Shown here: in pieces, positions 15,084 through 24,559 of the stretch
Numbering within the stretch: the stretch's first letter is position 1
Layout: the number at the start of each line of letters is the position of its first letter
From: G965218495 sp965218495
GTDB taxonomy: Bacteria > Bacteroidota > Rhodothermia > Rhodothermales > Bin80
Direction: 5' to 3'
Length of the DNA stretch: 64,000 bases
NCBI GenBank assembly: GCA_965218495.1
Contig: OZ244626.1
Location: 3,472,001 to 3,536,000 of the forward strand
Position numbers and translations under genes: made by a program
The notes under the pieces: model-generated
Database searches by the model: none
What the model was told of the DNA's origin: nothing
Seen by the model: the letters and a program-made list of their open reading frames with translations, nothing else

Positions 15084-16226
15084 ATGAACCCCACCATTGG
15101 TGCCATCCCTACCCAGAAGTCGATCTTCATCGGGCTGGACGTACATAGAGACACGATCGCGGCGTGCGTATACGATCCGGCTTCGAAGACGGTATGTCTG
15201 GAAGTGGAGCTGCCCAGCGACGACAGGGCCAAGCTGCGTAAGCTTATGGCCCGTATTCGTGGTTCCTTTGGCGAACCCCGGTGTTGTTACGAAGCGTCCT
15301 CGTGTGGCTACACGCTCTACAGAACGCTCACTGAGGACGGAGTCTCCTGTGCGGTCATTGCGCCCTCGTCGATTCCACGGCGTGCGGGTGATCGTGTCAA
15401 GACGGACCGTCGTGACGCGGAAAAGTTGGCCCGGTACTACGCGGCGGGCCTACTGACGGCGATTCACACCCCTGACCCATCGTTCATCGCCACCCGTTCG
15501 CTGGTGCGCCGTCGGGTCGCCCTGGTCGAAGACCTGAGCCGCACCAAACAGCGCGCCGTGCTCTTGTTGCAAAGCCGCGGGCATGTGTACCGGGCGGGCA
15601 GGAACTGGACGCAGAAATTCTGGCGGTGGCTGGAAGGCCTTGTGCTTGACCCCGTCGATGCGTTCACGCTGCAGAGCCTTTTGAGCCAGCACCGTATGCT
15701 CGAAGCCCAGATTCGGGAGGTTGAGCAACAGATCGAAGAAGAAGCGCAGAAGGCACGCTATCAGCGCACGGTGCAGGTGTTGCAAGGCTTCCGGGGCATC
15801 GGGCTGTTTACGGCGATGCAGTTGACTTGCGAAATCGGTGACATTCGGCGTTTTGCACACCCGAAGGCTCTGATGGCGTATCTGGGACTGGTGCCCGCGG
15901 AGCATTCCTCGGGCCACCGCACCCGGCGCGGATCCATCACGAAGGCGGGCAGCACGTACGCACGCAAGGCCTTGATCTCTGCGGCCTGGAAGTATACCCA
16001 CCTGCCCCGGCGTAGCCTGGCGCTGCAACAGCGCCAGCGCCACTGCGCTGCGGAAGTGGTTTCCATCAGCTGGAAGGCCCAGCGGAGACTGCACCAACGA
16101 TACCGCGGCCTGATTCAGCGCAAAGCGCCCATGAAAGCCATCGTGGCCCTTGCGCGCGAACTCGTGGGCTTTCTCTGGGAAGCCCTGCAGACGGTGCCGC
16201 CGACACCATTGGCCCATGCGGCGTAA
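15084..16226 (+). CDS. IS110-family DEDD recombinase, IS110-A
   Basis: RuvC-like DEDD recombinase. The start is taken at the ATG at 15084; a TTG 57 bp upstream is also open. The four acidic residues are visible: D19 in FIGLDVHRD, E70 in CCYEASSCGY, and D108 and D111 in KTDRRDAEKLA. The C-terminal Tnp20 domain shows GIGLFTAMQL, LGLVPAEHSSG (expected nucleophilic serine) and GSTYARKALISAAW. It has 380 residues. This is the only uninterrupted copy; the right-hand copy is in three pieces. It is followed by a conserved noncoding tail. Confidence 0.95.
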   Translation: MNPTIGAIPTQKSIFIGLDVHRDTIAACVYDPASKTVCLEVELPSDDRAKLRKLMARIRGSFGEPRCCYEASSCGYTLYRTLTEDGVSCAVIAPSSIPRRAGDRVKTDRRDAEKLARYYAAGLLTAIHTPDPSFIATRSLVRRRVALVEDLSRTKQRAVLLLQSRGHVYRAGRNWTQKFWRWLEGLVLDPVDAFTLQSLLSQHRMLEAQIREVEQQIEEEAQKARYQRTVQVLQGFRGIGLFTAMQLTCEIGDIRRFAHPKALMAYLGLVPAEHSSGHRTRRGSITKAGSTYARKALISAAWKYTHLPRRSLALQQRQRHCAAEVVSISWKAQRRLHQRYRGLIQRKAPMKAIVALARELVGFLWEALQTVPPTPLAHAA

Positions 16227-16410
16227 GCATGCCTGAAACATTTCTGAGAAAAGCTATGGGAAAAGGGGCCCTGAGCACGGATGGAGAATCCATGCCCCCT
16301 CTTTGCGATAGCCCTTGTGGTGAGCGCGCGATGCAAGATTATGGTAGCTCCCGACGAATTCAATATCATGCGTTACGGCCAGCACTGCTGGCTTAGCACG
16401 CGGACACCAG
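16227..16410 (+). ncRNA. Candidate bridge/seek RNA region of IS110-A
   Basis: Noncoding right end of IS110-A; the tail continues at 18679-18791 after the IS110-B insertion. Within it, 16337-16380 is strongly conserved with 25860-25903 in IS110-C, although the two transposases are only moderately similar: both read GAT-ATGG-AGCTCC-GACGAAT, then ATCATGCGTTACGGCC. Conservation outside a reading frame, in the position where IS1111-group elements encode their guide RNA, supports a structured RNA. Its guide loops are not identified here. Confidence 0.6.
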
Positions 16411-16486
16411 GTAATATAAAAAGCGGACACGCGCTTCGTAACGTAGTGGTCCGTTATTCGTTACCTAAACCGCAGGGAGGCCCCCA

Positions 16487-17581
16487 ATGCAGAATCGGAT
16501 TTACCTTGGCCTGGACGCCCACGCCAGCCATTGTGTCCTCGGAGGTATGGATACGCGTGGCAAGTTGGTGTTACGGGAGAAGTTTCCACTGACCGAAGGC
16601 AACCTGATCAGCCAGATCGTAGCCGTGAAGGCAAAAGAAAAGCTTCTGGTGTTCGAGGAGTCCACGCTGGCCACATGGCTGGCGGGACTGCTGCGGGAAT
16701 ACGTGGACGAGCTCACCGTGTGTGATCCGCGCCAGAACGCCCTGATCAGCAAGAGCGCACGCAAGAGTGATCAGGAAGATGTCTACAACTTGTGTCGCCT
16801 GTTACGACTGGGTGAGCTGAAGCGCGTCTATCATGCGGAGGACGATCATCGGGTGATCTTCAAGGACGCCGTTCAACACTATCTGAGTCTTCGGGACGAG
16901 CAGGTGAGTCTTAAAAACAAGGTCAAGGCGAAGTATCACCGTGCGGGTGTGCTACAGGTGGATGGAAGGCACGTCTTTACCAAGAAGCACCGCGACCACT
17001 TTCTGGCCAAGGTGCCGGACAAGACCCGCCGCAGCATGCTGTCTCACTTGTACGCAGTCCTGGACGCGGCGACTGACGCTCAGGGTATGGCACTGCGCAC
17101 GATGCTCGCGTGTGGGAAGCGGTATTCGGAGATCGGGGAATTCATGAAGATGCCCGGCGTGGGACCGATCGGCGCCCACGTCTTTGACGCATTTATCCAG
17201 ACGCCCCATCGGTTTGCGACCAGGCAGAAGCTCTGGCGCTACTGCAAGCTCGGCATCGTGGATCGCAGCAGCAACGGAAAGCCCTTGATGTACAAGCGGC
17301 TTGATCGCGCTGGCAATGGCGAATTGAAGGCCATGAGCTATCGCGCATGGTTGACGGCTGCGCGCGATGACGGCCGCGCAACGGAGCCCAATGAGGTGTG
17401 GCGGTTCTATTCGGCCTCGTTGGTCAACTCGGGTTACAACGCCACCCATGCACGGCTCAATACCCAGCGCAAGATCCTGGCGGTGCTCTGGAGCATCTGG
17501 AAACGAAACGTAGCCTATAGCCCAGCCCTATTCCACAACTCGACCCAAACCGTAGCGGAAGTGCGTAACGCGGCCCCTTGA
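16487..17581 (+). CDS. IS110-family DEDD recombinase, IS110-B (left)
   Basis: A 364-residue recombinase: D10 in YLGLDAHASH, E57/E58 in LLVFEEST, and D95 and D98 in KSDQEDVYNL form the DEDD set. A helix-hairpin-like MPGVGPIGAHVFDAFI and the Tnp20-type C-terminus follow. It is a different branch from IS110-A/C (no CCYEASSCGY block). The protein is identical to that encoded at 22596-23690. The 3' third of the gene is repeated downstream. Confidence 0.94.
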   Translation: MQNRIYLGLDAHASHCVLGGMDTRGKLVLREKFPLTEGNLISQIVAVKAKEKLLVFEESTLATWLAGLLREYVDELTVCDPRQNALISKSARKSDQEDVYNLCRLLRLGELKRVYHAEDDHRVIFKDAVQHYLSLRDEQVSLKNKVKAKYHRAGVLQVDGRHVFTKKHRDHFLAKVPDKTRRSMLSHLYAVLDAATDAQGMALRTMLACGKRYSEIGEFMKMPGVGPIGAHVFDAFIQTPHRFATRQKLWRYCKLGIVDRSSNGKPLMYKRLDRAGNGELKAMSYRAWLTAARDDGRATEPNEVWRFYSASLVNSGYNATHARLNTQRKILAVLWSIWKRNVAYSPALFHNSTQTVAEVRNAAP

Positions 17582-18678
17582 AAGCGCTTGCCCTACCACC
17601 GCTGGCGGATCCGGGTAGCCGAGGAATGCTCCACTATCAGTCTAGCACAGTTGCCGGAAGCTCTACACCAGGTTAGCACCTCGGCCTTTAAGCCCAATAT
17701 GACACTAGATGCCGGAACCTACATGGTATCCTGCAATCTCCAAAACGAGAGTGGCAGACGTACAGCCCGCGCTGCCGTCATGCAAATCCGCATAACGGAC
17801 AGTGGTAGGAAATCGCACTGAAAGATCGCCAAAAGCACCACGCACGACGACCGCACGGAAAAGGGTAGCACGTGTCCTGTAAAATCGCACTTTTTTACGG
17901 GACGGGATACGAATGGCTTGATTTTACTTTTTAAACGAGACGCCCCATCGGTTTGCGACCAGGCAGAAGCTCTGGCGCTACTGCAAGCTCGGCATCGTGG
18001 ATCGCAGCAGCAACGGAAAGCCCTTGATGTACAAGCGGCTTGATCGCGCTGGCAATGGCGAATTGAAGGCCATGAGCTATCGCGCATGGTTGACGGCTGC
18101 GCGCGATGACGGCCGCGCAACGGAGCCCAATGAGGTGTGGCGGTTCTATTCGGCCTCGTTGGTCAACTCGGGTTACAACGCCACCCATGCACGGCTCAAT
18201 ACCCAGCGCAAGATCCTGGCGGTGCTCTGGAGCATCTGGAAACGAAACGTAGCCTATAGCCCAGCCCTATTCCACAACTCGACCCAAACCGTAGCGGAAG
18301 TGCGTAACGCGGCCCCTTGAAAGCGCTTGCCCTACCACCGCTGGCGGATCCGGGTAGCCGAGGAATGCTCCACTATCAGTCTAGCACAGTTGCCGGAAGC
18401 TCTACACCAGGTTAGCACCTCGGCCTTTAAGCCCAATATGACACTAGATGCCGGAACCTACATGGTATCCTGCAATCTCCAAAACGAGAGTGGCAGACGT
18501 ACAGCCCGCGCTGCCGTCATGCAAATCCGCATAACGGACAGTGGTAGGAAATCGCACTGAAAGATCGCCAAAAGCACCACGCACGACGACCGCACGGAAA
18601 AGGGTAGCACGTGTCCTGTAAAATCGCACTTTTTTACGGGACGGGATACGAATGGCTTGATTTTACTTTTTAAACGAG
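17201..18678 (+). repeat. 739-bp tandem duplication of the IS110-B 3' end
   Basis: Positions 17201-17939 are repeated as 17940-18678. The unit holds the last 126 codons or so of the recombinase plus the whole noncoding right end. The novel junction joins the element's terminal AAACGAG to internal sequence beginning ACGCCCC, which in the intact gene is preceded by ATCCAG. The real target reads ACACCAG/ACTG, so the junction is an AG-core exchange with a pseudo-target CCAGAC. The right copy of IS110-B lacks the duplication. Confidence 0.93.
17582..17937 (+). ncRNA. Candidate bridge/seek RNA region of IS110-B
   Basis: A noncoding right end of about 350 bp between the recombinase stop and the element terminus, with several short inverted repeats. 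A 77-codon frame inside it (from TTG at 17588) has no supporting features and is probably fortuitous. The region is present three times in the window (here, 18321-18676 and 22240-22595). Assignment as guide-RNA locus rests on position only. Confidence 0.4.
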
Positions 18679-18793
18679 ACTGATAAGCCGTCGAAGATGC
18701 CAGGGCCTCTTTTCCCATAGCTAGCTCATGAAGATCATGTGAATTTACCGCACACATATCACCGCCCCCTTGACCCGGCCTTTACTACACCAG

Positions 18794-20017
18794 AGGTGGA
18801 GCCCGGCAATATCCGTGGACGTCGAGGTGACCAAGTTGGCCAAAGAGCGGGACACGCTTTCCTGGGATATAGAGCAGTTGAGGTCGGACTATGCCGAAAA
18901 GCGCTCAATTTACTGCAAGCTAAAAAGGGAGGTGGCGGTGTATAAGGACGAGCTTGCCATTGCCGAATTGGGCGTATACGAGCCGCATTTTGAGTTTTCA
19001 GATTCGGAGGATTACAAGGCTAGGAAAGAAGTCGTCCGGAAGAAGCTGAAGGATATGGTCAGAGCCAAGACTGCCGTGATATGTAATACGGAATGGCGTG
19101 TGGACGGAAGCAAGGCCAAGGGGACGACAATGACCAAAAGGAACATACGGCTTACGCTTCGTGCTTTCAACAACGAGTGTGAAGCAGCCATTGCGAATGC
19201 CAGGTGGAACAATGTAAATGCAATGGAAAGGCGCATTGTGAAGGCAGCGGAGCAGATAGACAAAATGAACCGCTCGACTAACGTATTTGTACAAAAGGTT
19301 TATATCCGTTTAAAGCTGCAGGAATTGTATCTGACGCATGAGTACATGGAAGCAAGGAAGCGCGAAAAGGACGAGCGCATTGAGCGGAATCGGTTAGAGC
19401 GCGAGGACAAGAAACGCGAACAAGAGGCACGGAGGGTAGAAAGGGAGGAGGAGCGCTACCGGAAGCTGTTGGCAATAGCGAAAAAGGAGGCTCTGGATAG
19501 CATAGACGCGAAGAACGCTGAGGAGCTTGAGAGGCGCATTGAAGGATTAGAGCGGAGCCTGCAGGAGGCGAAAGAGAAATTGCACAGGGCGCGCTCAATG
19601 GCAGAGCAGACACGGGCGGGGTATGTCTATATTGTATCCAACATAGGATCGTTCGGGGACGACGTTGTGAAGATTGGAATGATGAGGCGGCTAAACCCTG
19701 ACGACCGCGTTAGGGAGCTGGGAGACGCCAGCGTGCCATTCAGGTTCGACACGCATGCCTTGGTTTATACTGAGGACGCGCCTGCCATGGAGGCGGCACT
19801 GCATGAGAAGTTTGGTAATCGTAGGGTAAACGCCGTTAATCGAAGAAAGGAGTTCTTTCGCGTAGATCTTGAAGAGGCGGAGGCTGCGGTTAAGGAGTTG
19901 GACCCGAGGGTCGTGTTCATAAGGGGGCGGGAAGCGCAAGAATATATGGAGACGGTTGCCCTGCGGGAGCAACAGTTGCAGGTGGTCAACGAGGGAGAGT
20001 TTCCGGAGACGATCTGA
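18794..20017 (+). pseudogene. T5orf172 (GIY-YIG-like) coiled-coil protein, main part, split by IS110-A
   Basis: This is the remaining 407 codons of the gene begun at 14887. The middle is a long charged coiled coil (DERIERNRLEREDKKREQEA and neighbours; a DUF4041-like region precedes it). The last 110 residues are a T5orf172 domain: RAGYVYIVSNIGSFGDDVVK, MMRRLNPDDRVRELGDASVP, EAALHEKFGNRRVN and RKEFFRVDLEEAEAAV. T5orf172 belongs to the GIY-YIG nuclease superfamily and is common in phages and defence loci. The frame is still open, and a TTG at 18770 in the IS end could start a chimera without the membrane anchor (MTRPLLHQ-RWSP). The function is unknown; the location beside fic suggests an accessory or defence locus. 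Confidence 0.8.
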
Positions 20018-20734
20018 GGTGCCAGGCAACCCTACTCTGCCTCGCAGCAGCAGGGCTGCTCCAGGTGCAACATTGCCTGAACTTCTCTTTGTCTTTCCCG
20101 GTGCACTTTACTTAACCCTGCGTGTCGAGTAACCAGGAACAAGCCCCCGAATCTCTGTCGTATCGCAGGGCAAATAGCGACATCAAGCAATAAGAACGAA
20201 GAAGAAGCGACAAGCGGAATTGGACCGGATTGACAGAAAGCCTAGACCCTACCCACAATACAAGTGACTAGCGGTAAAGGAAACGGCGTGGGCGATTTTG
20301 AATGGCGGGAAGCGAGTCGAATTCAAAAAGAAGTAGGTTGCACAGGCCGCTGTATAGGGTGCGACGGGCTTCACTTAAATACATAAGTGCCAATGGAATA
20401 GTGTCTGTCATGAGTGGTGATCGTGTTGTTGTGGGTCTCCACCACCCCTACATGCGTGTCATTGTCTACAAGCCTACGGACACAGGCCGTTGAAGAAACC
20501 TTCGGGCACCGGGTGGTAGTTTGGGCCTGAAGTCATTTGCTTCCCGCTCTGTCCAGGCTTAGGCAGTCGCAGTGTTGCTCCAGTCGCTATAGCTATAGGT
20601 ACCACGTGTCACGCTTACACACAGGTCAATATATCCATACCTATTCGGCTAGGAGTCCAAACTGTAGAATCGGCCGCTAGAAGCGGTGTCCTAAGCAATG
20701 TCCTAAACGGACCTCTTCCGGCGGCTGCTGCCCG
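20018..20734. other. Noncoding stretch downstream of the T5orf172 gene
   Basis: About 700 bp with only short frames of random-looking composition. I see no RNA gene, repeat or recognisable protein here. Confidence 0.5.
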
Positions 20735-20955
20735 ATGCGACGTAATCTGCCGCTGCGTGACTCACGTGTCTTAGCGGCATGCTTCGCTCAAGGTAACTTG
20801 ACCGCTACCTCCCGCGCTGAGGCTGCAACGTTTCGCACCCGTGCCGATGAGCTGAAGCTCCTGCTACCTCCGTCCTGTCTGGAGCGGCTGCCAGCGAATC
20901 ACTTGCACCAACTTAAGGTGAAGGTGTTGAATTTGCATGCCTGTTACGCCCTTAA
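20735..20955 (+). pseudogene. Possible small host ORF interrupted by IS1380-II
   Basis: A frame from ATG at 20735 (MRRNLPLRDSRVLAACFAQG...) runs into the TTAA target of IS1380-II. Joining 20955 to 34331 continues the frame (CYALKTGISTPTAPAWRE) to a TGA at 34371, giving about 92 residues. I do not recognise it and cannot tell whether it was ever a gene; it is listed because it defines the ancestral sequence at the insertion site. Confidence 0.25.
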
Positions 20956-21208
20956 CCTGCATATTTCACCACGGGCATGAATCTGCTGATTTCGGCAGCA
21001 GAGGGCTATCGGATTGGTGATTGGGTGGCCAAGATTCCGGTTCTGGTCGCCTTAGGTGCTGCATCGGCGGTGGTGAGCACCGCTCTGGAGACGTTGTCAG
21101 ACGCATGCAGCACGATTTCTTCGTCTATCAGCGCCGCGAGCGCGTACGTATCCCATCACCACGTAGTGGCGTCTGTCATTCTTTGGGATACAGCGGCCCG
21201 CTTGGCCT

Positions 21209-22122
21209 CTAAGCAGGCGAGTGAGAGGCCCCGTATGCGGGAGGGGATCGCCCAGGGGCAGACTCCATGGGTGCGCGCTCAAACGCGCGCACGTTGGCAA
21301 GTACGCGAGCGAACAAGGATGGCCACGGATAGGCCGAGGAAAACGATAAGCGGTATCGGCGTGTGCTTACGACCAGGACCGCGGCGATCTTCACCAGCCG
21401 CATGCGGATGGTTCCGCACTGCGCCGAGACCATCTCTGTGCCCCTAAGCCCCCGCTCTTTGATGGTCGTCATCAGCACATTGGCGAACGTAGAGAAGTAC
21501 AGCCGCAGCTGGTTGCTGTGCAACTTCGACGTAGAGGTCCGATCCGCAAACAGCGCGAGCTGCTGCTCTTTGTTGCGATTCTCCATGTCGCCGCGCGCGC
21601 AGTACAGGTCTTCGTACACATGGCGCGCATCGTAGTGCTCCTCGCTGAGATTGGTGACCACGAAACGCGCATTGTAGCCGCGCCGCCCGGGCAACCACTC
21701 CGCTTTGGCCACCACACGCCGGGCGCAGCGCCAACTCTTCAAGGTGCGGTAGCGAAAGCTCTTGAATCGCCGCGCGGCTGCACCACTGGCCACACATTCC
21801 TGCCGGACCGCCTCCATCTCTGCAACAATCGTGGCTTGCAGTCGCGTATTGCGAGGCAGACCCAGAAGGTATTGCAGGCCGTTGTCCTCACACCACGCCA
21901 TGATCGGTTCGCGGCAAAAGCCCCCATCCCCGCGAATCAGGATCTGAACCTGTGGCCACTGCTGACGGATCTGCGCTACCACACGCGAGAGCTCCGCTAC
22001 CGAACCCTCCGACGCATCAATGTTGGAGGGGCGCAGACGTGCCGCTAACACGTGATTGCCGCACGTGATATACAGCGGCAGATAACAGTAACCACGGCAA
22101 TAGACATGATAGAAGCGCCCCT
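21209..22122 (-). pseudogene. IS1380-family transposase, C-terminal part (IS1380-II)
   Basis: C-terminal two thirds of an IS1380 transposase: GRFYHVYCRGYCYLPLY, RLRPSNIDASEGSV, GDGGFCREPIMAWCE, KAEWLPGRRGYNARFVVTNL and the YCARGDMENRNKEQQLALFA motif holding the catalytic glutamate. It is cut at the codon after HGQQ by the right end of IS110-A at 22124. It is clearly a different member from IS1380-I (roughly two thirds identical). Confidence 0.9.
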
Positions 22123-22239
22123 CTGGTGTAGTAAGGGCCGGGTCAAGGGGGCGGTGATATGTGTGCGGTAAATTCACATGATCTTCATGAGCTAGCTATG
22201 GGAAAAGAGGCCCTGGCATCTTCGACGGCTTATCAGTCT

Positions 22240-23766
22240 CGTTTAAAAAGTAAAATCAAGCCATTCGTATCCCGTCCCGTAAAAAAGTGCGATTTTACAG
22301 GACACGTGCTACCCTTTTCCGTGCGGTCGTCGTGCGTGGTGCTTTTGGCGATCTTTCAGTGCGATTTCCTACCACTGTCCGTTATGCGGATTTGCATGAC
22401 GGCAGCGCGGGCTGTACGTCTGCCACTCTCGTTTTGGAGATTGCAGGATACCATGTAGGTTCCGGCATCTAGTGTCATATTGGGCTTAAAGGCCGAGGTG
22501 CTAACCTGGTGTAGAGCTTCCGGCAACTGTGCTAGACTGATAGTGGAGCATTCCTCGGCTACCCGGATCCGCCAGCGGTGGTAGGGCAAGCGCTTTCAAG
22601 GGGCCGCGTTACGCACTTCCGCTACGGTTTGGGTCGAGTTGTGGAATAGGGCTGGGCTATAGGCTACGTTTCGTTTCCAGATGCTCCAGAGCACCGCCAG
22701 GATCTTGCGCTGGGTATTGAGCCGTGCATGGGTGGCGTTGTAACCCGAGTTGACCAACGAGGCCGAATAGAACCGCCACACCTCATTGGGCTCCGTTGCG
22801 CGGCCGTCATCGCGCGCAGCCGTCAACCATGCGCGATAGCTCATGGCCTTCAATTCGCCATTGCCAGCGCGATCAAGCCGCTTGTACATCAAGGGCTTTC
22901 CGTTGCTGCTGCGATCCACGATGCCGAGCTTGCAGTAGCGCCAGAGCTTCTGCCTGGTCGCAAACCGATGGGGCGTCTGGATAAATGCGTCAAAGACGTG
23001 GGCGCCGATCGGTCCCACGCCGGGCATCTTCATGAATTCCCCGATCTCCGAATACCGCTTCCCACACGCGAGCATCGTGCGCAGTGCCATACCCTGAGCG
23101 TCAGTCGCCGCGTCCAGGACTGCGTACAAGTGAGACAGCATGCTGCGGCGGGTCTTGTCCGGCACCTTGGCCAGAAAGTGGTCGCGGTGCTTCTTGGTAA
23201 AGACGTGCCTTCCATCCACCTGTAGCACACCCGCACGGTGATACTTCGCCTTGACCTTGTTTTTAAGACTCACCTGCTCGTCCCGAAGACTCAGATAGTG
23301 TTGAACGGCGTCCTTGAAGATCACCCGATGATCGTCCTCCGCATGATAGACGCGCTTCAGCTCACCCAGTCGTAACAGGCGACACAAGTTGTAGACATCT
23401 TCCTGATCACTCTTGCGTGCGCTCTTGCTGATCAGGGCGTTCTGGCGCGGATCACACACGGTGAGCTCGTCCACGTATTCCCGCAGCAGTCCCGCCAGCC
23501 ATGTGGCCAGCGTGGACTCCTCGAACACCAGAAGCTTTTCTTTTGCCTTCACGGCTACGATCTGGCTGATCAGGTTGCCTTCGGTCAGTGGAAACTTCTC
23601 CCGTAACACCAACTTGCCACGCGTATCCATACCTCCGAGGACACAATGGCTGGCGTGGGCGTCCAGGCCAAGGTAAATCCGATTCTGCATTGGGGGCCTC
23701 CCTGCGGTTTAGGTAACGAATAACGGACCACTACGTTACGAAGCGCGTGTCCGCTTTTTATATTAC
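22240..23766 (-). mobile_element. IS110-B right copy
   Basis: A 1527-bp element in the same position of the IS110-A tail as the left copy, without the 739-bp duplication. Because both IS110-A copies carry IS110-B at the same site, the A+B composite appears to have moved or been copied as a unit. Confidence 0.9.
22596..23690 (-). CDS. IS110-family DEDD recombinase, IS110-B (right)
   Basis: The encoded protein is identical to that at 16487-17581 (D10, E57/58, D95, D98), complete at 364 residues. The noncoding right end (22240-22595) follows its stop. Confidence 0.94.
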   Translation of the reverse strand: MQNRIYLGLDAHASHCVLGGMDTRGKLVLREKFPLTEGNLISQIVAVKAKEKLLVFEESTLATWLAGLLREYVDELTVCDPRQNALISKSARKSDQEDVYNLCRLLRLGELKRVYHAEDDHRVIFKDAVQHYLSLRDEQVSLKNKVKAKYHRAGVLQVDGRHVFTKKHRDHFLAKVPDKTRRSMLSHLYAVLDAATDAQGMALRTMLACGKRYSEIGEFMKMPGVGPIGAHVFDAFIQTPHRFATRQKLWRYCKLGIVDRSSNGKPLMYKRLDRAGNGELKAMSYRAWLTAARDDGRATEPNEVWRFYSASLVNSGYNATHARLNTQRKILAVLWSIWKRNVAYSPALFHNSTQTVAEVRNAAP

Positions 23767-24559
23767 CTGGTGTCCGCGTGCTAAGCCAGCAGTGCTGGCC
23801 GTAACGCATGATATTGAATTCGTCGGGAGCTACCATAATCTTGCATCGCGCGCTCACCACAAGGGCTATCGCAAAGAGGGGGCATGGATTCTCCATCCGT
23901 GCTCAGGGCCCCTTTTCCCATAGCTTTTCTCAGAAATGTTTCAGGCATGCTTACGCCGCATGGGCCAATGGTGTCGGCGGCACCGTCTGCAGGGCTTCCC
24001 AGAGAAAGCCCACGAGTTCGCGCGCAAGGGCCACGATGGCTTTCATGGGCGCTTTGCGCTGAATCAGGCCGCGGTATCGTTGGTGCAGTCTCCGCTGGGC
24101 CTTCCAGCTGATGGAAACCACTTCCGCAGCGCAGTGGCGCTGGCGCTGTTGCAGCGCCAGGCTACGCCGGGGCAGGTGGGTATACTTCCAGGCCGCAGAG
24201 ATCAAGGCCTTGCGTGCGTACGTGCTGCCCGCCTTCGTGATGGATCCGCGCCGGGTGCGGTGGCCCGAGGAATGCTCCCTCGGCACCAGTCCCAGATACG
24301 CCATCAGAGCCTTCGGGTGTGCAAAACGCCGAATGTCACCGATTTCGCAAGTCAACTGCATCGCCGTAAACAGCCCGATGCCCCGGAAGCCTTGCAACAC
24401 CTGCACCGTGCGCTGATAGCGTACCTTCTGCGCTTCTTCTTCGATCTGTTGCTCAACCTCCCGAATCTGGGCTTCGAGCATACGGTGCTGGCTCAAAAGA
24501 TTTTATAGCGGGCAGGGCCTCCTGCCTGAGCGTAGCTTGGAGGTCCATCCCTTCACCTG

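Larger units (their letters stand above)
16411..17937 (+). mobile_element. IS110-B left copy, inserted in the tail of IS110-A
   Basis: A 1527-bp element between ACACCAG (ends 16410) and AG/ACTGATAAG; the uninterrupted order ACACCAGACTG survives in IS110-C. An identical-length copy lies at 22240-23766 in the same target of the other IS110-A. The ends carry a short inverted repeat (TAAAAAG / CTTTTTA). It has a 75-bp 5' leader and a 350-bp noncoding right end. The last part of the element is duplicated in tandem immediately downstream. Confidence 0.88.
14989..18791 (+). mobile_element. IS110-A left copy (IS1111-like), with IS110-B inserted
   Basis: The element starts ATATTATAGTAAGGGCCGGG and ends CCCGGCCTTTACTACACC. 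These subterminal ends are inverted repeats of each other, as expected for the IS1111 subgroup. The flanks are GCAAG (left) and AGAGG (right), sharing an AG core; the right copy (22125-28514) has the same flanks. Removing IS110-B and its 739-bp duplication leaves 1535 bp, exactly what is left of the right copy after all its insertions are removed. It interrupts the T5orf172 gene. Confidence 0.9.

Noticed and set aside
15450..16241. Long minus-strand frame opposite the IS110-A recombinase
   Set aside because: Antisense shadow of a strongly conserved gene; composition typical of high-GC antisense frames.
17588..17821. 77-codon frame after the IS110-B recombinase, present three times
   Set aside because: It lies in the noncoding right end where guide RNA is expected, has a TTG start, no motifs, and its repetition is explained by the copies of the IS.
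15684..24499. Repeats considered as possible CRISPR or phage structure
   Set aside because: All repetition is accounted for by IS copies and one tandem duplication; no short regularly spaced direct repeats and no phage structural genes were seen.
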